A stretch of DNA of 64,000 bases from Sphingomonas sp. AX6 (GTDB lineage Bacteria; Pseudomonadota; Alphaproteobacteria; Sphingomonadales; Sphingomonadaceae). This document shows, one piece after another, positions 16,598 through 24,305 of the stretch (position 1 is the first letter of the stretch; every line of letters begins with the position of its first letter). A program made the translations under genes and the position numbers. The stretch spans positions 62,001 to 126,000 of the forward strand of contig NZ_LR733979.1 of assembly GCF_902506605.1 (NCBI RefSeq), written 5' to 3'. The notes beneath the pieces are model-generated. The model searched no databases and was not told the origin of the DNA. It worked only from the letters and a program-made list of their open reading frames with translations.

Positions 16598-17959
16598 TCA
16601 GCCCTGCGCGGTGGCGACGGGCGCGCGTTTGGCGCGCAACGGCACCTTGGCGTCCGCTTGGCGCAACCGTCCGAGATACGTGTCCAGCCCGATCTGCGCC
16701 CCGATGATGAGGTAGATGAACGGATTGAGCGCGATCCCGACGAACAGCGCGCCGACCATGTAGATGATATGACAATGCTGGAGCGCGGTGGCGAGCGGGG
16801 ATATCCATTCATCGCCCTCGCGCGGGGTACGGTAGCGGCGGCGCAGGATTTCCATCCTCAGAAATCCGAGCCCGTGGATCACCAGCCACAGAATCAACCC
16901 CGGCCAGCCCTGTTCGCCCAGCATTTCGAAATAGGCGCTGTGATAGGCGCGTGCCTGATCGACCACCAGTTGGCGCTGAACGGTCTGGTTTGGCCCCACG
17001 CCGACGACCGCGGTGGTTTCATAGCGCAGCTCGTTCTGGCGATAGGCGTCGAACCCGCCGCCCAGCGGCTTCTGTTTCACGTAATCGAGCGTCCAGTTCC
17101 ACACCATGATGCGGGTCGAGGCGCTGGCATCCGCCTGGTAATTGCGGATCGTGCCCATGCGCTCGGTATAGGCCGACGGCAGGAACGGGATCACCAGCAG
17201 CAACGCCATCACCGCGCCGCCGATGTAGAGCATTCGCCGCTTGGCATCGCGCAGGCTCAGCACCGCCAACATGGCGATACAGATCAGCCCGGTACGCGCG
17301 GCGGTGCCGATGGGCAGGATGAGGCAGGCAAAAATCAGCGCTGATCCGAACGCCTTCACCCGCCAGTCGGGCGGAAAGATCGTGCCGAATTTCATGAACC
17401 ACAGGATGATCGGGATCATCGCGATGGCGACGGTGGAGGCGATCGAACTTTCGAAAATGCCGGAATTGTTTGAGACGAGCAGGTGCATCTGGCCGTAACC
17501 GCCGCCCGACAGCACGGTCTTCAGCCCGCCGGTGATGACGATCGCGCTGACCGACAACAGGATGAACAGCAGCAGCGCCTCGATGCGGAGCTTGGTGCGG
17601 AGCGTCAGCGGGAGGAAGATCGCGAACACCATCGCCTTCCACACCCAGTCCCATTTGAACGCCGCCTCGATCGGAAAATCCGCGCGGCTGGTGGTGAACC
17701 AGCACCAGCCGAGCAGCATCAGCAGCAGCAATTGTCGCGGCGCGAAGCGGCTGTCGCGCTTGTCGTCGAACACCAGCCAGCTCAGCCCCGCCAGCCCGAA
17801 CGCGATCATCGACACGGGGATCGCGTTCAACAAATAATAGCTGATATGCTGGGGCGAGACGATGTCGATATAGACATAGGTGAGGACGAACAGGAACGGC
17901 CGCCGCGCCGCCAGCAGGAACAGCGCGCCCAGAAAGACGATCAGGAACAGGTCACGCAT
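16598..17959 (-). CDS. O-antigen ligase/polymerase-type protein, exosortase A-associated
   Basis: An integral membrane protein of 453 residues with about ten to twelve hydrophobic helices. The large periplasmic loop and the segment YHSAYFEMLGEQGWPGLILWL are typical of the Wzy/WaaL superfamily. The whole sequence resembles the putative O-glycosylation ligase found with exosortase A systems (family recalled, not searched). It would join or transfer lipid-linked glycan in the periplasm. Its start overlaps the stop of a 44-residue membrane ORF by eight bases, and the asparagine-synthase-like gene follows after three bases, so the three form one operon. No exosortase or PEP-CTERM substrate is seen in this window. 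Confidence 0.85.
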   Translation of the reverse strand: MRDLFLIVFLGALFLLAARRPFLFVLTYVYIDIVSPQHISYYLLNAIPVSMIAFGLAGLSWLVFDDKRDSRFAPRQLLLLMLLGWCWFTTSRADFPIEAAFKWDWVWKAMVFAIFLPLTLRTKLRIEALLLFILLSVSAIVITGGLKTVLSGGGYGQMHLLVSNNSGIFESSIASTVAIAMIPIILWFMKFGTIFPPDWRVKAFGSALIFACLILPIGTAARTGLICIAMLAVLSLRDAKRRMLYIGGAVMALLLVIPFLPSAYTERMGTIRNYQADASASTRIMVWNWTLDYVKQKPLGGGFDAYRQNELRYETTAVVGVGPNQTVQRQLVVDQARAYHSAYFEMLGEQGWPGLILWLVIHGLGFLRMEILRRRYRTPREGDEWISPLATALQHCHIIYMVGALFVGIALNPFIYLIIGAQIGLDTYLGRLRQADAKVPLRAKRAPVATAQG

Positions 17960-18086
17960 CGGGCTTTTTCCGACGCAATGCGGGGACCGGCGGTTCTTCT
18001 GAATCCAGATCGCGCCGTGACAGCAATCGCCACGCCGCCAGCATCAGCAGCCCGTGCGAGACCAGCAATGAAATCGTGTCGACCAT
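17952..18086 (-). CDS. 44-residue single-helix membrane peptide
   Basis: ATG 18086 to TGA 17952 encodes MVDTISLLVSHGLLMLAAWR followed by LLSRRDLDSEEPPVPALRRK and a short end. That is one membrane helix then a charged, proline-containing cytosolic tail with positively charged flanks. Its stop overlaps the ligase-type gene start by eight bases, which implies translational coupling. Codon use is like the neighbours. I do not recognise a family; it could be an accessory subunit of the glycan ligase or a leader ORF. Confidence 0.5.
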   Translation of the reverse strand: MVDTISLLVSHGLLMLAAWRLLSRRDLDSEEPPVPALRRKKPDA

Positions 18087-18178
18087 GCGCGCGTGCTGTC
18101 GTCCCTGAACCGTCCTGACCAGCCCTAGCGCGACGGAGTTGACGTGCCGTTAAACAGTCGCGTGGCAGGAACGCGGCA

Positions 18179-19420
18179 ATGCGGATTCTCCATGTTCTCG
18201 ACCACAGCCTGCCGATGCATTCGGGTTATACCTTTCGCACGCGCGCGATCCTGAAGGCGCAGATTGCGCATGGCTGGACCGTGGCGGGGGTCACCGGGCC
18301 GCGCCATCCTGATCGCGGTGACCTGAGCCGTGAGACGATCGACGGGCTCGATTTTCTGAGGACGCCGTCACCGGCTTCGCTACCGCCGCCCTTGGGCGAG
18401 ATGCGCGAGATTGCGGCGTTTGCGCAGCGGATCGTCGCGGCCATCGACCAGTTTCGCCCCGATGTGCTCCATGCCCATTCGCCGGTCCTGTGCGCGCTCG
18501 CCGCGTTGCTGGCGCGTCGCAGACGGGACGTGCCCGTCCTCTATGAAATCCGTGCATTCTGGGAAGACGCCGCCGTTGGCAACGGGACAGGCCGCGAAGG
18601 ATCGCCGCGCTATCGCCTGACTCGCGCCGCAGAGACCTTCGCCGCGCGCCGCGTGGATGCGCTGGCGGTGATCTGCGACGGATTGAAGCGCGACCTGATC
18701 GATCGCGGCATTCCCGCTGCCAAGATCATGGTGTCGCCCAACGGTGTCGATATGGGGCTGTTCGGCACGCCGCCCGCTTATGACGCAGCCTTTGCCACCG
18801 AAATGGGGTTGGTGGGGGCCGATGTCGTCGGCTTTATCGGCAGCTTCTACGATTACGAGGGGCTGCACGATCTGATCGCTGCCATGCCCGCGTTGGTCGC
18901 AGCACGCCCGGCAGCACACTTGCTGCTGGTCGGCGGCGGGCCGCGGGATGCGGCGTTGCGCGCCCAGGCCGCCGCCTCGCAGGTCGCTAACCGCATCCAT
19001 TTCACCGGTCGCGTGCCGCACGAGGCGGTCGAGCGCTATTACGGGCTGATCGATATCCTCGCCTATCCGCGAAAGCACATGCGGCTCACCGATCTGGTCA
19101 CCCCGCTCAAGCCGCTGGAGGCGATGGCGCAGGGGCGGATCGTCGCGGCGTCGGACGTGGGCGGCCACCGCGAACTGATCTGCGACGGCGATACCGGCAC
19201 GCTGTTCGCGCCCGACGATCCCGTCGCGATTGCGGCGTCGCTCGGCGCTCTGTTCGCTCATCGCGAGGGGTGGGATGCAATGCGAGCGCGCGCACGCGCT
19301 CATGTCGAGGCCGAACGTAACTGGTCGTCAAACATTTTAGGATACGAACCCGTTTACCAAAGGCTGATCGCAGCGAAGCAAACGGATGTAAAATGGTCGC
19401 GTACACCCGCCAACGCCTGA
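18179..19420 (+). CDS. GT4-type glycosyltransferase, exosortase A-associated
   Basis: A protein of 413 residues with the two-Rossmann-domain GT-B layout. The N-terminus MRILHVLDHSLPMHSGYTFR is very typical of the glycosyltransferase family found beside exosortase A genes. The donor-binding C-terminal domain has FIGSFYDYEGLHDLIAAMP, LLVGGGP, and the EX7E-like region DLVTPLKPLEAMAQGRIVAASDVGGHRE. It should add a sugar from a nucleotide donor during synthesis of a surface glycan, at the cytosolic membrane face. It is divergent from the ligase operon with about 90 bases between the two starts, and its end overlaps the next gene by 28 bases. Confidence 0.88.
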   Translation: MRILHVLDHSLPMHSGYTFRTRAILKAQIAHGWTVAGVTGPRHPDRGDLSRETIDGLDFLRTPSPASLPPPLGEMREIAAFAQRIVAAIDQFRPDVLHAHSPVLCALAALLARRRRDVPVLYEIRAFWEDAAVGNGTGREGSPRYRLTRAAETFAARRVDALAVICDGLKRDLIDRGIPAAKIMVSPNGVDMGLFGTPPAYDAAFATEMGLVGADVVGFIGSFYDYEGLHDLIAAMPALVAARPAAHLLLVGGGPRDAALRAQAAASQVANRIHFTGRVPHEAVERYYGLIDILAYPRKHMRLTDLVTPLKPLEAMAQGRIVAASDVGGHRELICDGDTGTLFAPDDPVAIAASLGALFAHREGWDAMRARARAHVEAERNWSSNILGYEPVYQRLIAAKQTDVKWSRTPANA

Positions 19421-20190
19421 ACCTTCCCATTGCCGGGGCCGCAGGGGGCGCATCAGCGCTGCTCGCGGCGCTCGCCTTTGCGCTCGCGCCGTTATCACTG
19501 ATCGAATCGCTGGTCGTGGCCAGCGGATTGCCCGGACTGTTGGGGGCTGCCGAACCGCCACTGGGTGCCACCGCACGCGCATTGCTGTGCTTCGGGGGAT
19601 CGGTCGGGGCCGGTGCGCTGGTCCTGCTGGTCGTGGGCCGGATCGTTGGGAATCGCACCCTATCGTTCGGCCGACGCCGCGGGGAAGGGTTCGAAGCGAC
19701 GCCGATCGTGCGCCGCGCCGATTCGCACCCCGACGCGCCGCCACGCCCCCCGGTAATCGCCACGCGCGAACTGGGCGCGCCGATGATGTCGGTGGGGGCA
19801 GAGGAAGAACGGCCCTTGCCCCAGGATCTGGATACGCCGCTGGCGGAATTCGACCCCCTGGCATTCATCGAATCGCATCCACCCCAGCCGCTGCCGAATG
19901 AGGGCGAACCGGATTATGCGGTTGCCGCGCCTGCGCCATTGCCGCGCCCGGCGGTGTTCGATGTGGGCGAGCGGTTCGACACCTTTGCCCTGAACCCGCC
20001 GGTGGCGACCTCGACCCCGCGCGCACCGCAACCCGCGTTCGACCGCGAAATTTCTGTGCCCGCATTGCTCGAACGGCTGGAGGCCGGAATTTCGCGCCGC
20101 GCGACCGATGACACCATTCGCGTCGATCAGGGCGACACCAGACTTTCGATCGCGATCGATTCGCTGCGTAGGCTCGCGGCGGCGGGATGA
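19393..20190 (+). CDS. Membrane protein of unknown function, two helices and acidic tail
   Basis: A protein of 265 residues. Two N-terminal membrane helices (about residues 14-50 and 63-85) precede a long proline- and acid-rich linker (about 90-215) and a short C-terminal region, VPALLERLEAGISRR, that looks helical. I recognise no functional family; similar proteins seem confined to sphingomonads (recalled, not searched). ATG 19393 lies 28 bases inside the glycosyltransferase gene, so they are co-transcribed and probably coupled. A role in surface-glycan assembly is possible only by neighbourhood. Confidence 0.68.
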   Translation: MVAYTRQRLNLPIAGAAGGASALLAALAFALAPLSLIESLVVASGLPGLLGAAEPPLGATARALLCFGGSVGAGALVLLVVGRIVGNRTLSFGRRRGEGFEATPIVRRADSHPDAPPRPPVIATRELGAPMMSVGAEEERPLPQDLDTPLAEFDPLAFIESHPPQPLPNEGEPDYAVAAPAPLPRPAVFDVGERFDTFALNPPVATSTPRAPQPAFDREISVPALLERLEAGISRRATDDTIRVDQGDTRLSIAIDSLRRLAAAG

Positions 20191-20213
20191 GCGGTTAGCT
20201 GCTCCCCCCGCTT

Positions 20214-20279
20214 GTTTCGAGCGAAGTCGAGAAACGGCAGCCAAGCGCAGGACTAGCGTTTCTCGACTTCGCTCGAAAC
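20214..20279. repeat. Palindromic repeat family A, copy 1
   Basis: Exact 22-base arms beginning GTTTCGAGCGAAGTCGAGAA and its reverse complement, separated by 22 bases, lie between convergent genes. Further full copies occur at 21543-21607, 33052-33117 and 60983-61046 (the last within murB). Confidence 0.88.
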
Positions 20280-20298
20280 ATACGGTGTTGGGGGTGGA

Positions 20299-20613
20299 TC
20301 AGCCATCCTCCACGGTGAGGACTTCGATCGCCACCACCAGCATGTCCCCTTCGCCATGCGTGCGCAGGACGATCGCGTCGGCAACCAGATGACCGCGGAT
20401 CGGGATATCTGCCTCGGGTAACGCGGCGAGCCACCTTGCCGCCGCTTCGATGTCGGGCAATTCCAAGAGCAGTTCGTGTCGCGCGCCTGCAAAGGTCGCA
20501 CTTGCCCAGCGCTGCCAATCGCTGGAGCGCACCGCAAGCGTCAGCCCAGCCGACGATGCCGCACGATTCAGCGCCCGGACCAGCAAGGTCGCGGCATCCG
20601 GTCCCCGGCTCAT
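20299..20613 (-). CDS. Conserved small protein of unknown function
   Basis: A protein of 104 residues, mostly an alpha/beta mix: an N-terminal helix (DAATLLVRALNRAASSAG), strands around HELLLELPDIEAAARWLAAL, and a C-terminal strand (DMLVVAIEVLTVEDG). I recognise no family. Its ATG overlaps the stop of the 58-residue gene upstream by four bases (ATGA), so both are one operon under the divergent promoter that carries the LexA-type box. An SOS-linked role is therefore plausible but unproven. Confidence 0.65.
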   Translation of the reverse strand: MSRGPDAATLLVRALNRAASSAGLTLAVRSSDWQRWASATFAGARHELLLELPDIEAAARWLAALPEADIPIRGHLVADAIVLRTHGEGDMLVVAIEVLTVEDG

Positions 20614-20786
20614 CGCTGCGCCTCGGCAATATAGCGTTCGACTCGTGCGACGGTCGCGTCGCGCGGCTGGCGTCCGTTGCGCAGGTCGGACACGAAACGC
20701 GGATCATGGACCGCGAGCCGCCCGAATTTGGTCTCCGGCATCCCCGTCGCGCGGAGATGGTGATTGATCCTGCTGAGCAGGTGCAT
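20610..20786 (-). CDS. Small DNA-binding-like protein, 58 residues
   Basis: MHLLSRINHHLRATGMPETK is followed by a helix-turn-helix-like stretch, FGRLAVHDPRFVSDLRNGRQ, then PRDATVARVERYI. The pattern resembles a minimal XRE-type helix-turn-helix. ATG 20786 has a very strong Shine-Dalgarno sequence (AGGAGGG, seven bases upstream); the frame is open for 18 more codons but those lack support. It is the first gene of a two-gene operon that starts 36 bases from a LexA-type box shared with the divergent S24 gene. The function is unknown. Confidence 0.68.
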   Translation of the reverse strand: MHLLSRINHHLRATGMPETKFGRLAVHDPRFVSDLRNGRQPRDATVARVERYIAEAQR

Positions 20787-20821
20787 GGCGTCGGCCCTCC
20801 TGACTGATTCGTCGATTGTTA

Positions 20822-20836
20822 GTTCATTGTTTGTTC
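20822..20836. promoter_or_regulatory. LexA-type SOS box
   Basis: GTTCATTGTTTGTTC is an exact match to GTTC-N7-GTTC, the established LexA box of alphaproteobacteria. It lies in the 96-base divergent intergenic region, 36 bases from the start of the 58-residue gene and 47 bases from the S24-protein start, so it could control both directions. It sits in an AT-rich stretch (TTGTTAGTTC, TTGTTTGTTC) unlike the surrounding GC-rich DNA. Confidence 0.6.
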
Positions 20837-20882
20837 TCAAATCCTACTTGTCTAGGAAAAATCCTTGGGCTATGGATCGTAT

Positions 20883-21521
20883 ATGGATGGACAGGATCAG
20901 CGGGCGGCGTTGAGGGACGCGATCGAGCGTGACGGCACCAGCCTGTCGTGGCTGTCCGAGCGGCTGTTGAAGCGCAACGCGGCCTATCTTCAGCAATATC
21001 TAACGCGCGGCACGCCGCGATTGCTGGCCGAGGGCGACCGGCGGCTGCTCGCCAAGTTCCTGCGGGTCAGCGATGCGGCGCTGGGCGGGGTCGAAACAGC
21101 AAGCGACGACAGCATCGCGGTGCCGCGCTATGCGCTCGCGGCGTCGGCAGGGCCGGGCACGCTTGTCGGGGAAGAACAACGCGCCTTGCCGTTCCGGTTC
21201 GACGCGCGGTTCCTTGCAGGCTTGGGGGTGCGGCGCGATGCAGCGTCGCTAATCGAGGTGAAGGGTGATTCGATGCTGCCGACCTTGATCGACGGCGACA
21301 CCATGCTGGTCGATCACGCCCGCCGCAGTATTGCGCCGCGCGGCGGCGTTTATGCGATCCGGCTCGACGGGATGCTGGGGGTCAAGCGGCTACGCACGAT
21401 TGGCCGCGAGGTGGAGGTTGTAAGCGATAACCGCGATTACGCGACCGTGGTCCTTGAGGGCGATACGGTGGAGGTAATCGGGCGCGTGGTGTGGATCGGA
21501 CGGAGTTTGGCGGGGTTATGA
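20883..21521 (+). CDS. XRE-like regulator with S24 (LexA/CI) self-cleavage domain
   Basis: A protein of 212 residues. The N-terminal helical region (about residues 18-62: SLSWLSERLLKRNAAYLQQYL) looks like a helix-turn-helix. The C-terminal S24 domain has the nucleophile Ser130 in KGDSMLPTLIDGDT and the general base Lys168 in GVKRLR. An Ala-Gly pair at 89-90 (ASAGPG) is a candidate self-cleavage site. It is not the canonical LexA architecture, so it is more like a CI-type or accessory damage-responsive repressor. ATG 20883 is chosen; an in-frame TTG lies at 20865. The LexA-type box just upstream suggests SOS control. Confidence 0.85.
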   Translation: MDGQDQRAALRDAIERDGTSLSWLSERLLKRNAAYLQQYLTRGTPRLLAEGDRRLLAKFLRVSDAALGGVETASDDSIAVPRYALAASAGPGTLVGEEQRALPFRFDARFLAGLGVRRDAASLIEVKGDSMLPTLIDGDTMLVDHARRSIAPRGGVYAIRLDGMLGVKRLRTIGREVEVVSDNRDYATVVLEGDTVEVIGRVVWIGRSLAGL

Positions 21522-21542
21522 GTAGCCCCCCAGCATCCGTTT

Positions 21543-21607
21543 GTTTCGAGCGAAGTCGAGAAACGTGAGCTAGGCGCTTGTGATCGTTTCTCGACTTCGC
21601 TCGAAAC
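21543..21607. repeat. Palindromic repeat family A, copy 2
   Basis: Exact arms GTTTCGAGCGAAGTCGAGAA and reverse complement flank a 21-base spacer. It lies just after the S24 gene stop, between convergent genes, where it may also end transcripts. Confidence 0.88.
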
Positions 21608-21668
21608 AAACGGGTTTAGCGAAGGACATTACCATCGTGTGCGCTTGCATTCGCACGTCCGCTCATGG

Positions 21669-21860
21669 TCAGCCCCGCCGTGCGCTCACCAGCCAGATCG
21701 CAACCGCAATCGCGATGCCCACGCCCAGCCCGACCAGCACGCCGATCGTCGGTTGACCGCGCGAAACGCCCCAAATCGCACCGATCAGCGTGGTGATCGC
21801 GATCGGTGCGCCTCCAGCGGCGGCATTGGGCTTGCGAGCGGGTGGGCGGGGCTGGTCCAT
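21669..21860 (-). CDS. Small two-helix membrane protein
   Basis: A product of 63 residues, with a short proline-rich N-terminus (MDQPRPPARKPNAAAGGAPI) and then two hydrophobic stretches (AITTLIGAIWGV and IGVLVGLGVGIAIAVAIWLV). I do not recognise a characterised family. ATG 21860 is preferred because the upstream open part has no membrane-protein or family character. It is convergent with the S24 gene and divergent from the DUF6961-like gene. The function is unknown. Confidence 0.55.
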   Translation of the reverse strand: MDQPRPPARKPNAAAGGAPIAITTLIGAIWGVSRGQPTIGVLVGLGVGIAIAVAIWLVSARRG

Positions 21861-22011
21861 CGCCGCCCCATGCCATGTGCGCGACGGTCGCGCCAGTCGC
21901 GGCGGAAAAGGCAAACGCGATCTTAACCTTGTCGCGACACCGGGCGGCAAAGACTTGCAGGCTATGGCAACATCCTGCCGCCGACGCATCAACAGGATCG
22001 CACCCGCACCT

Positions 22012-22224
22012 ATGCCCCGATTGCCCTATCTTCCCGATCGATCGATGGTGTCCGATGCGGCGCTTTTGATCGAACAATTCGGCGCCGAGGCGGGGCTGGA
22101 AGCGTCCGAGCGTGCTGCGCGCAGCCGCACGCTCGGCAACCACATCCATTTCGCGCGCTGGCGTCAAGTCGAACGGCTGATCGACGTGCTGTCGGCGGAC
22201 GGTGCGGTGGGCACGATACACTGA
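22012..22224 (+). CDS. DUF6961-like small protein
   Basis: A protein of 70 residues. The stretch DAALLIEQFGAEAGLEASER then LGNHIHFARWRQVERLIDVL matches small sphingomonad proteins of unknown function (DUF6961, recalled from memory). The protein is soluble and helical. The start is uncertain: ATG 22012 (MPRLPYLPDR) fits best, and ATG 21964 is an in-frame alternative. It lies about 70 bases before tamA on the same strand. Confidence 0.6.
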   Translation: MPRLPYLPDRSMVSDAALLIEQFGAEAGLEASERAARSRTLGNHIHFARWRQVERLIDVLSADGAVGTIH

Positions 22225-22292
22225 TCGAGCGCGGCGAAAGCCCCTGAAATTCGGCGATTGGCGTGAAGGTTAAGCTCCGCTAGGACGGCATC

Positions 22293-24305
22293 ATGTCGCG
22301 CCACCCCGGCCGGGCCACAATGTATCTGCGTTGCGCCGCGGTTTTCTCCGTCACTTGTGCTGCCGTGCCCGTCTGGGCGCAGGATGTGCCGCCGCCCATC
22401 GTTGCGGACGAAGCGACGCAGGACGACAGCGGCCTTGACCCGAATACTCCGCTCGCGCCGCTTCCCGATATCGGCGTTGACTGGCCCGATCTCGGCACGC
22501 CGTTGCCTGAGGAACAGGCAGTCGTCACCGACGAAGCGGGCCAGCCGCTCGATACCCCCGCCGCAACCGCCAGCGCGCAGAGCGAATATCGCTCCAATTA
22601 CCGGATCACCGGCATCGACGGGGTGGGCGGCGACCTGCTGCGCCAGCGATTCAACGAATTGTCCGTGCTGCGCGCCAATGAGGACGAGCCCGCCAACGCC
22701 GCCCAGATCGACCGCCGCGCGCGTGAGGACGCCGATCTGTTGGGGACGCTGCTGGAAGCGGAGGGCTATTACGCCGCGCGCATCGGCACCTCTGTTGCCA
22801 CCGAAGGCGAGCGGCTGATCGTCACGCTCGATGTGCGTGCCGGAGAGCAATATCGCATCGCCGCGGTCGAATTGCCGGGACTGGAAGCGGCGGGCGCGCG
22901 CACCGAAAGCTTGCGCAACATTTACGGGATCGCCCCCGACACGCCGTTCAACGCCGACGAAGTCGCCGCGGCCGAGGAGCGGCTGCGCACCAATATCGGG
23001 CGCGAAGGCTTTCCCTTTGCCGAAATCCGTCCCAGCGAAGTCGTGATCGATCATGCGACGCAAACCGCGACCTTGCTGGTTCAGGTCGATCCGGGCGGCG
23101 AGCGGCGCTTCGGGCGCATCCTGAAGGATAATGACCGGGTGTTCGGCGCCGATCACGTCGCCGATCTCGCGCGCTTTTCACCGGGCGATCTCTACAACGA
23201 AGCGGCGCTCGACGATCTGCGCCGGGCGATCGTCCAGACCGGGCTGGTGTCCTCGGTCCGCGCCGAGCCGGTCGAGGGGGCGGAGCCTGGCACCGTCGAT
23301 ATCCAGGTCGCGCTGGAGCCCGCACCGCCGCGCACCATCGCGGGCGAACTGGGCTACGGTACCGGCGAAGGCGCGCGCGCGGAGGTGAGTTGGACGCATC
23401 GCAACCTGTTCCCGCCCGAAGGCGCGCTGACGCTGCGCGGCGTGCTGGGGACCAAGGAGCAACTGGCGGGCATCATTTTCCGTCGCAGCAATTTCCATGG
23501 ACGCGACCGCGTGCTGACCGGCCAGATCACCGCCGCGCATCTCGAACGCGATGCGTACGAAGCGGATACCGTGTCGATTTCAGGTTCACTGGAGCGTCAG
23601 ACCAACATCTTTTTTCAGAAAACCTGGACCTGGTCGCTGGGCGCGGAACTCGTCGCGACCGACGAGCGCGACGTGATCGTCGATACCGGGGAGGCGCGGC
23701 GGCGAACCTATTTCATCGGCGCGCTGCCGACGAGCCTCAACTATGACGGCTCGGATGATCTGCTCAATCCCACCCGCGGCTTCCGGCTGGGCGGGCGTTT
23801 CTCGCCAGAGGTTTCGCTGTCGGGCGCGACGTTCGGCTATGCGCGGGTTCAGATCGATGCCAGCGGCTATTACCCCGTCAACGACCGGGTGGTGATCGCG
23901 GGCCGGGTGCGTGCGGGCACGATCGCGGGCGCACCACGCGACGCCATCGCGCCGTCGCGGCGTTTCTATGCAGGCGGCGGCGCATCGGTGCGCGGTTACG
24001 GCTTCCAGCGGATCGGACCGCGCGACGCCAACAACGATCCGATCGGCGGACGGTCGCTGACCGAGTTCTCGCTTGAGGCGCGGGTGAAGGCGTTCGGCAA
24101 TTTCGGCGTCGTGCCCTTCCTTGACGGCGGCAACATCTACACCGACCCGCTGCCGCGCCTGTCGGGCTTCCGCTACGGCGCAGGACTGGGTGTTCGTTAT
24201 TATTCGAACTTTGGCCCGATCCGCGTCGATGTCGGAACCCCGCTTAACCCGCAGGAAGGTGATCCGCGCATCGCCGTCTACGTCTCGCTCGGACAGGCGT
24301 TTTGA
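22293..24305 (+). CDS. tamA: Outer-membrane assembly factor TamA (BamA/Omp85 superfamily)
   Basis: A protein of 670 residues. A signal peptide (helix CAAVFSVTCAAVPVWA, cleavage after Ala near residue 29) leads to an acidic linker, then POTRA domains (about residues 100-330). A C-terminal 16-strand Omp85 barrel follows, with the family motif GGGASVRGYGFQRIG (the RGY lid-loop signature) and a final strand ending in IAVYVSLGQAF. With TamB it should insert autotransporters and other outer-membrane proteins or help transport across the envelope. Its stop overlaps the tamB start, so the two genes form a coupled unit. Confidence 0.92.
   Translation: MSRHPGRATMYLRCAAVFSVTCAAVPVWAQDVPPPIVADEATQDDSGLDPNTPLAPLPDIGVDWPDLGTPLPEEQAVVTDEAGQPLDTPAATASAQSEYRSNYRITGIDGVGGDLLRQRFNELSVLRANEDEPANAAQIDRRAREDADLLGTLLEAEGYYAARIGTSVATEGERLIVTLDVRAGEQYRIAAVELPGLEAAGARTESLRNIYGIAPDTPFNADEVAAAEERLRTNIGREGFPFAEIRPSEVVIDHATQTATLLVQVDPGGERRFGRILKDNDRVFGADHVADLARFSPGDLYNEAALDDLRRAIVQTGLVSSVRAEPVEGAEPGTVDIQVALEPAPPRTIAGELGYGTGEGARAEVSWTHRNLFPPEGALTLRGVLGTKEQLAGIIFRRSNFHGRDRVLTGQITAAHLERDAYEADTVSISGSLERQTNIFFQKTWTWSLGAELVATDERDVIVDTGEARRRTYFIGALPTSLNYDGSDDLLNPTRGFRLGGRFSPEVSLSGATFGYARVQIDASGYYPVNDRVVIAGRVRAGTIAGAPRDAIAPSRRFYAGGGASVRGYGFQRIGPRDANNDPIGGRSLTEFSLEARVKAFGNFGVVPFLDGGNIYTDPLPRLSGFRYGAGLGVRYYSNFGPIRVDVGTPLNPQEGDPRIAVYVSLGQAF

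Noticed and set aside
14801-17344. An 847-codon plus-strand open frame opposite the glycan operon
   Set aside because: It is a shadow of the ligase and asparagine-synthase-like genes, whose active-site motifs are intact on the minus strand.
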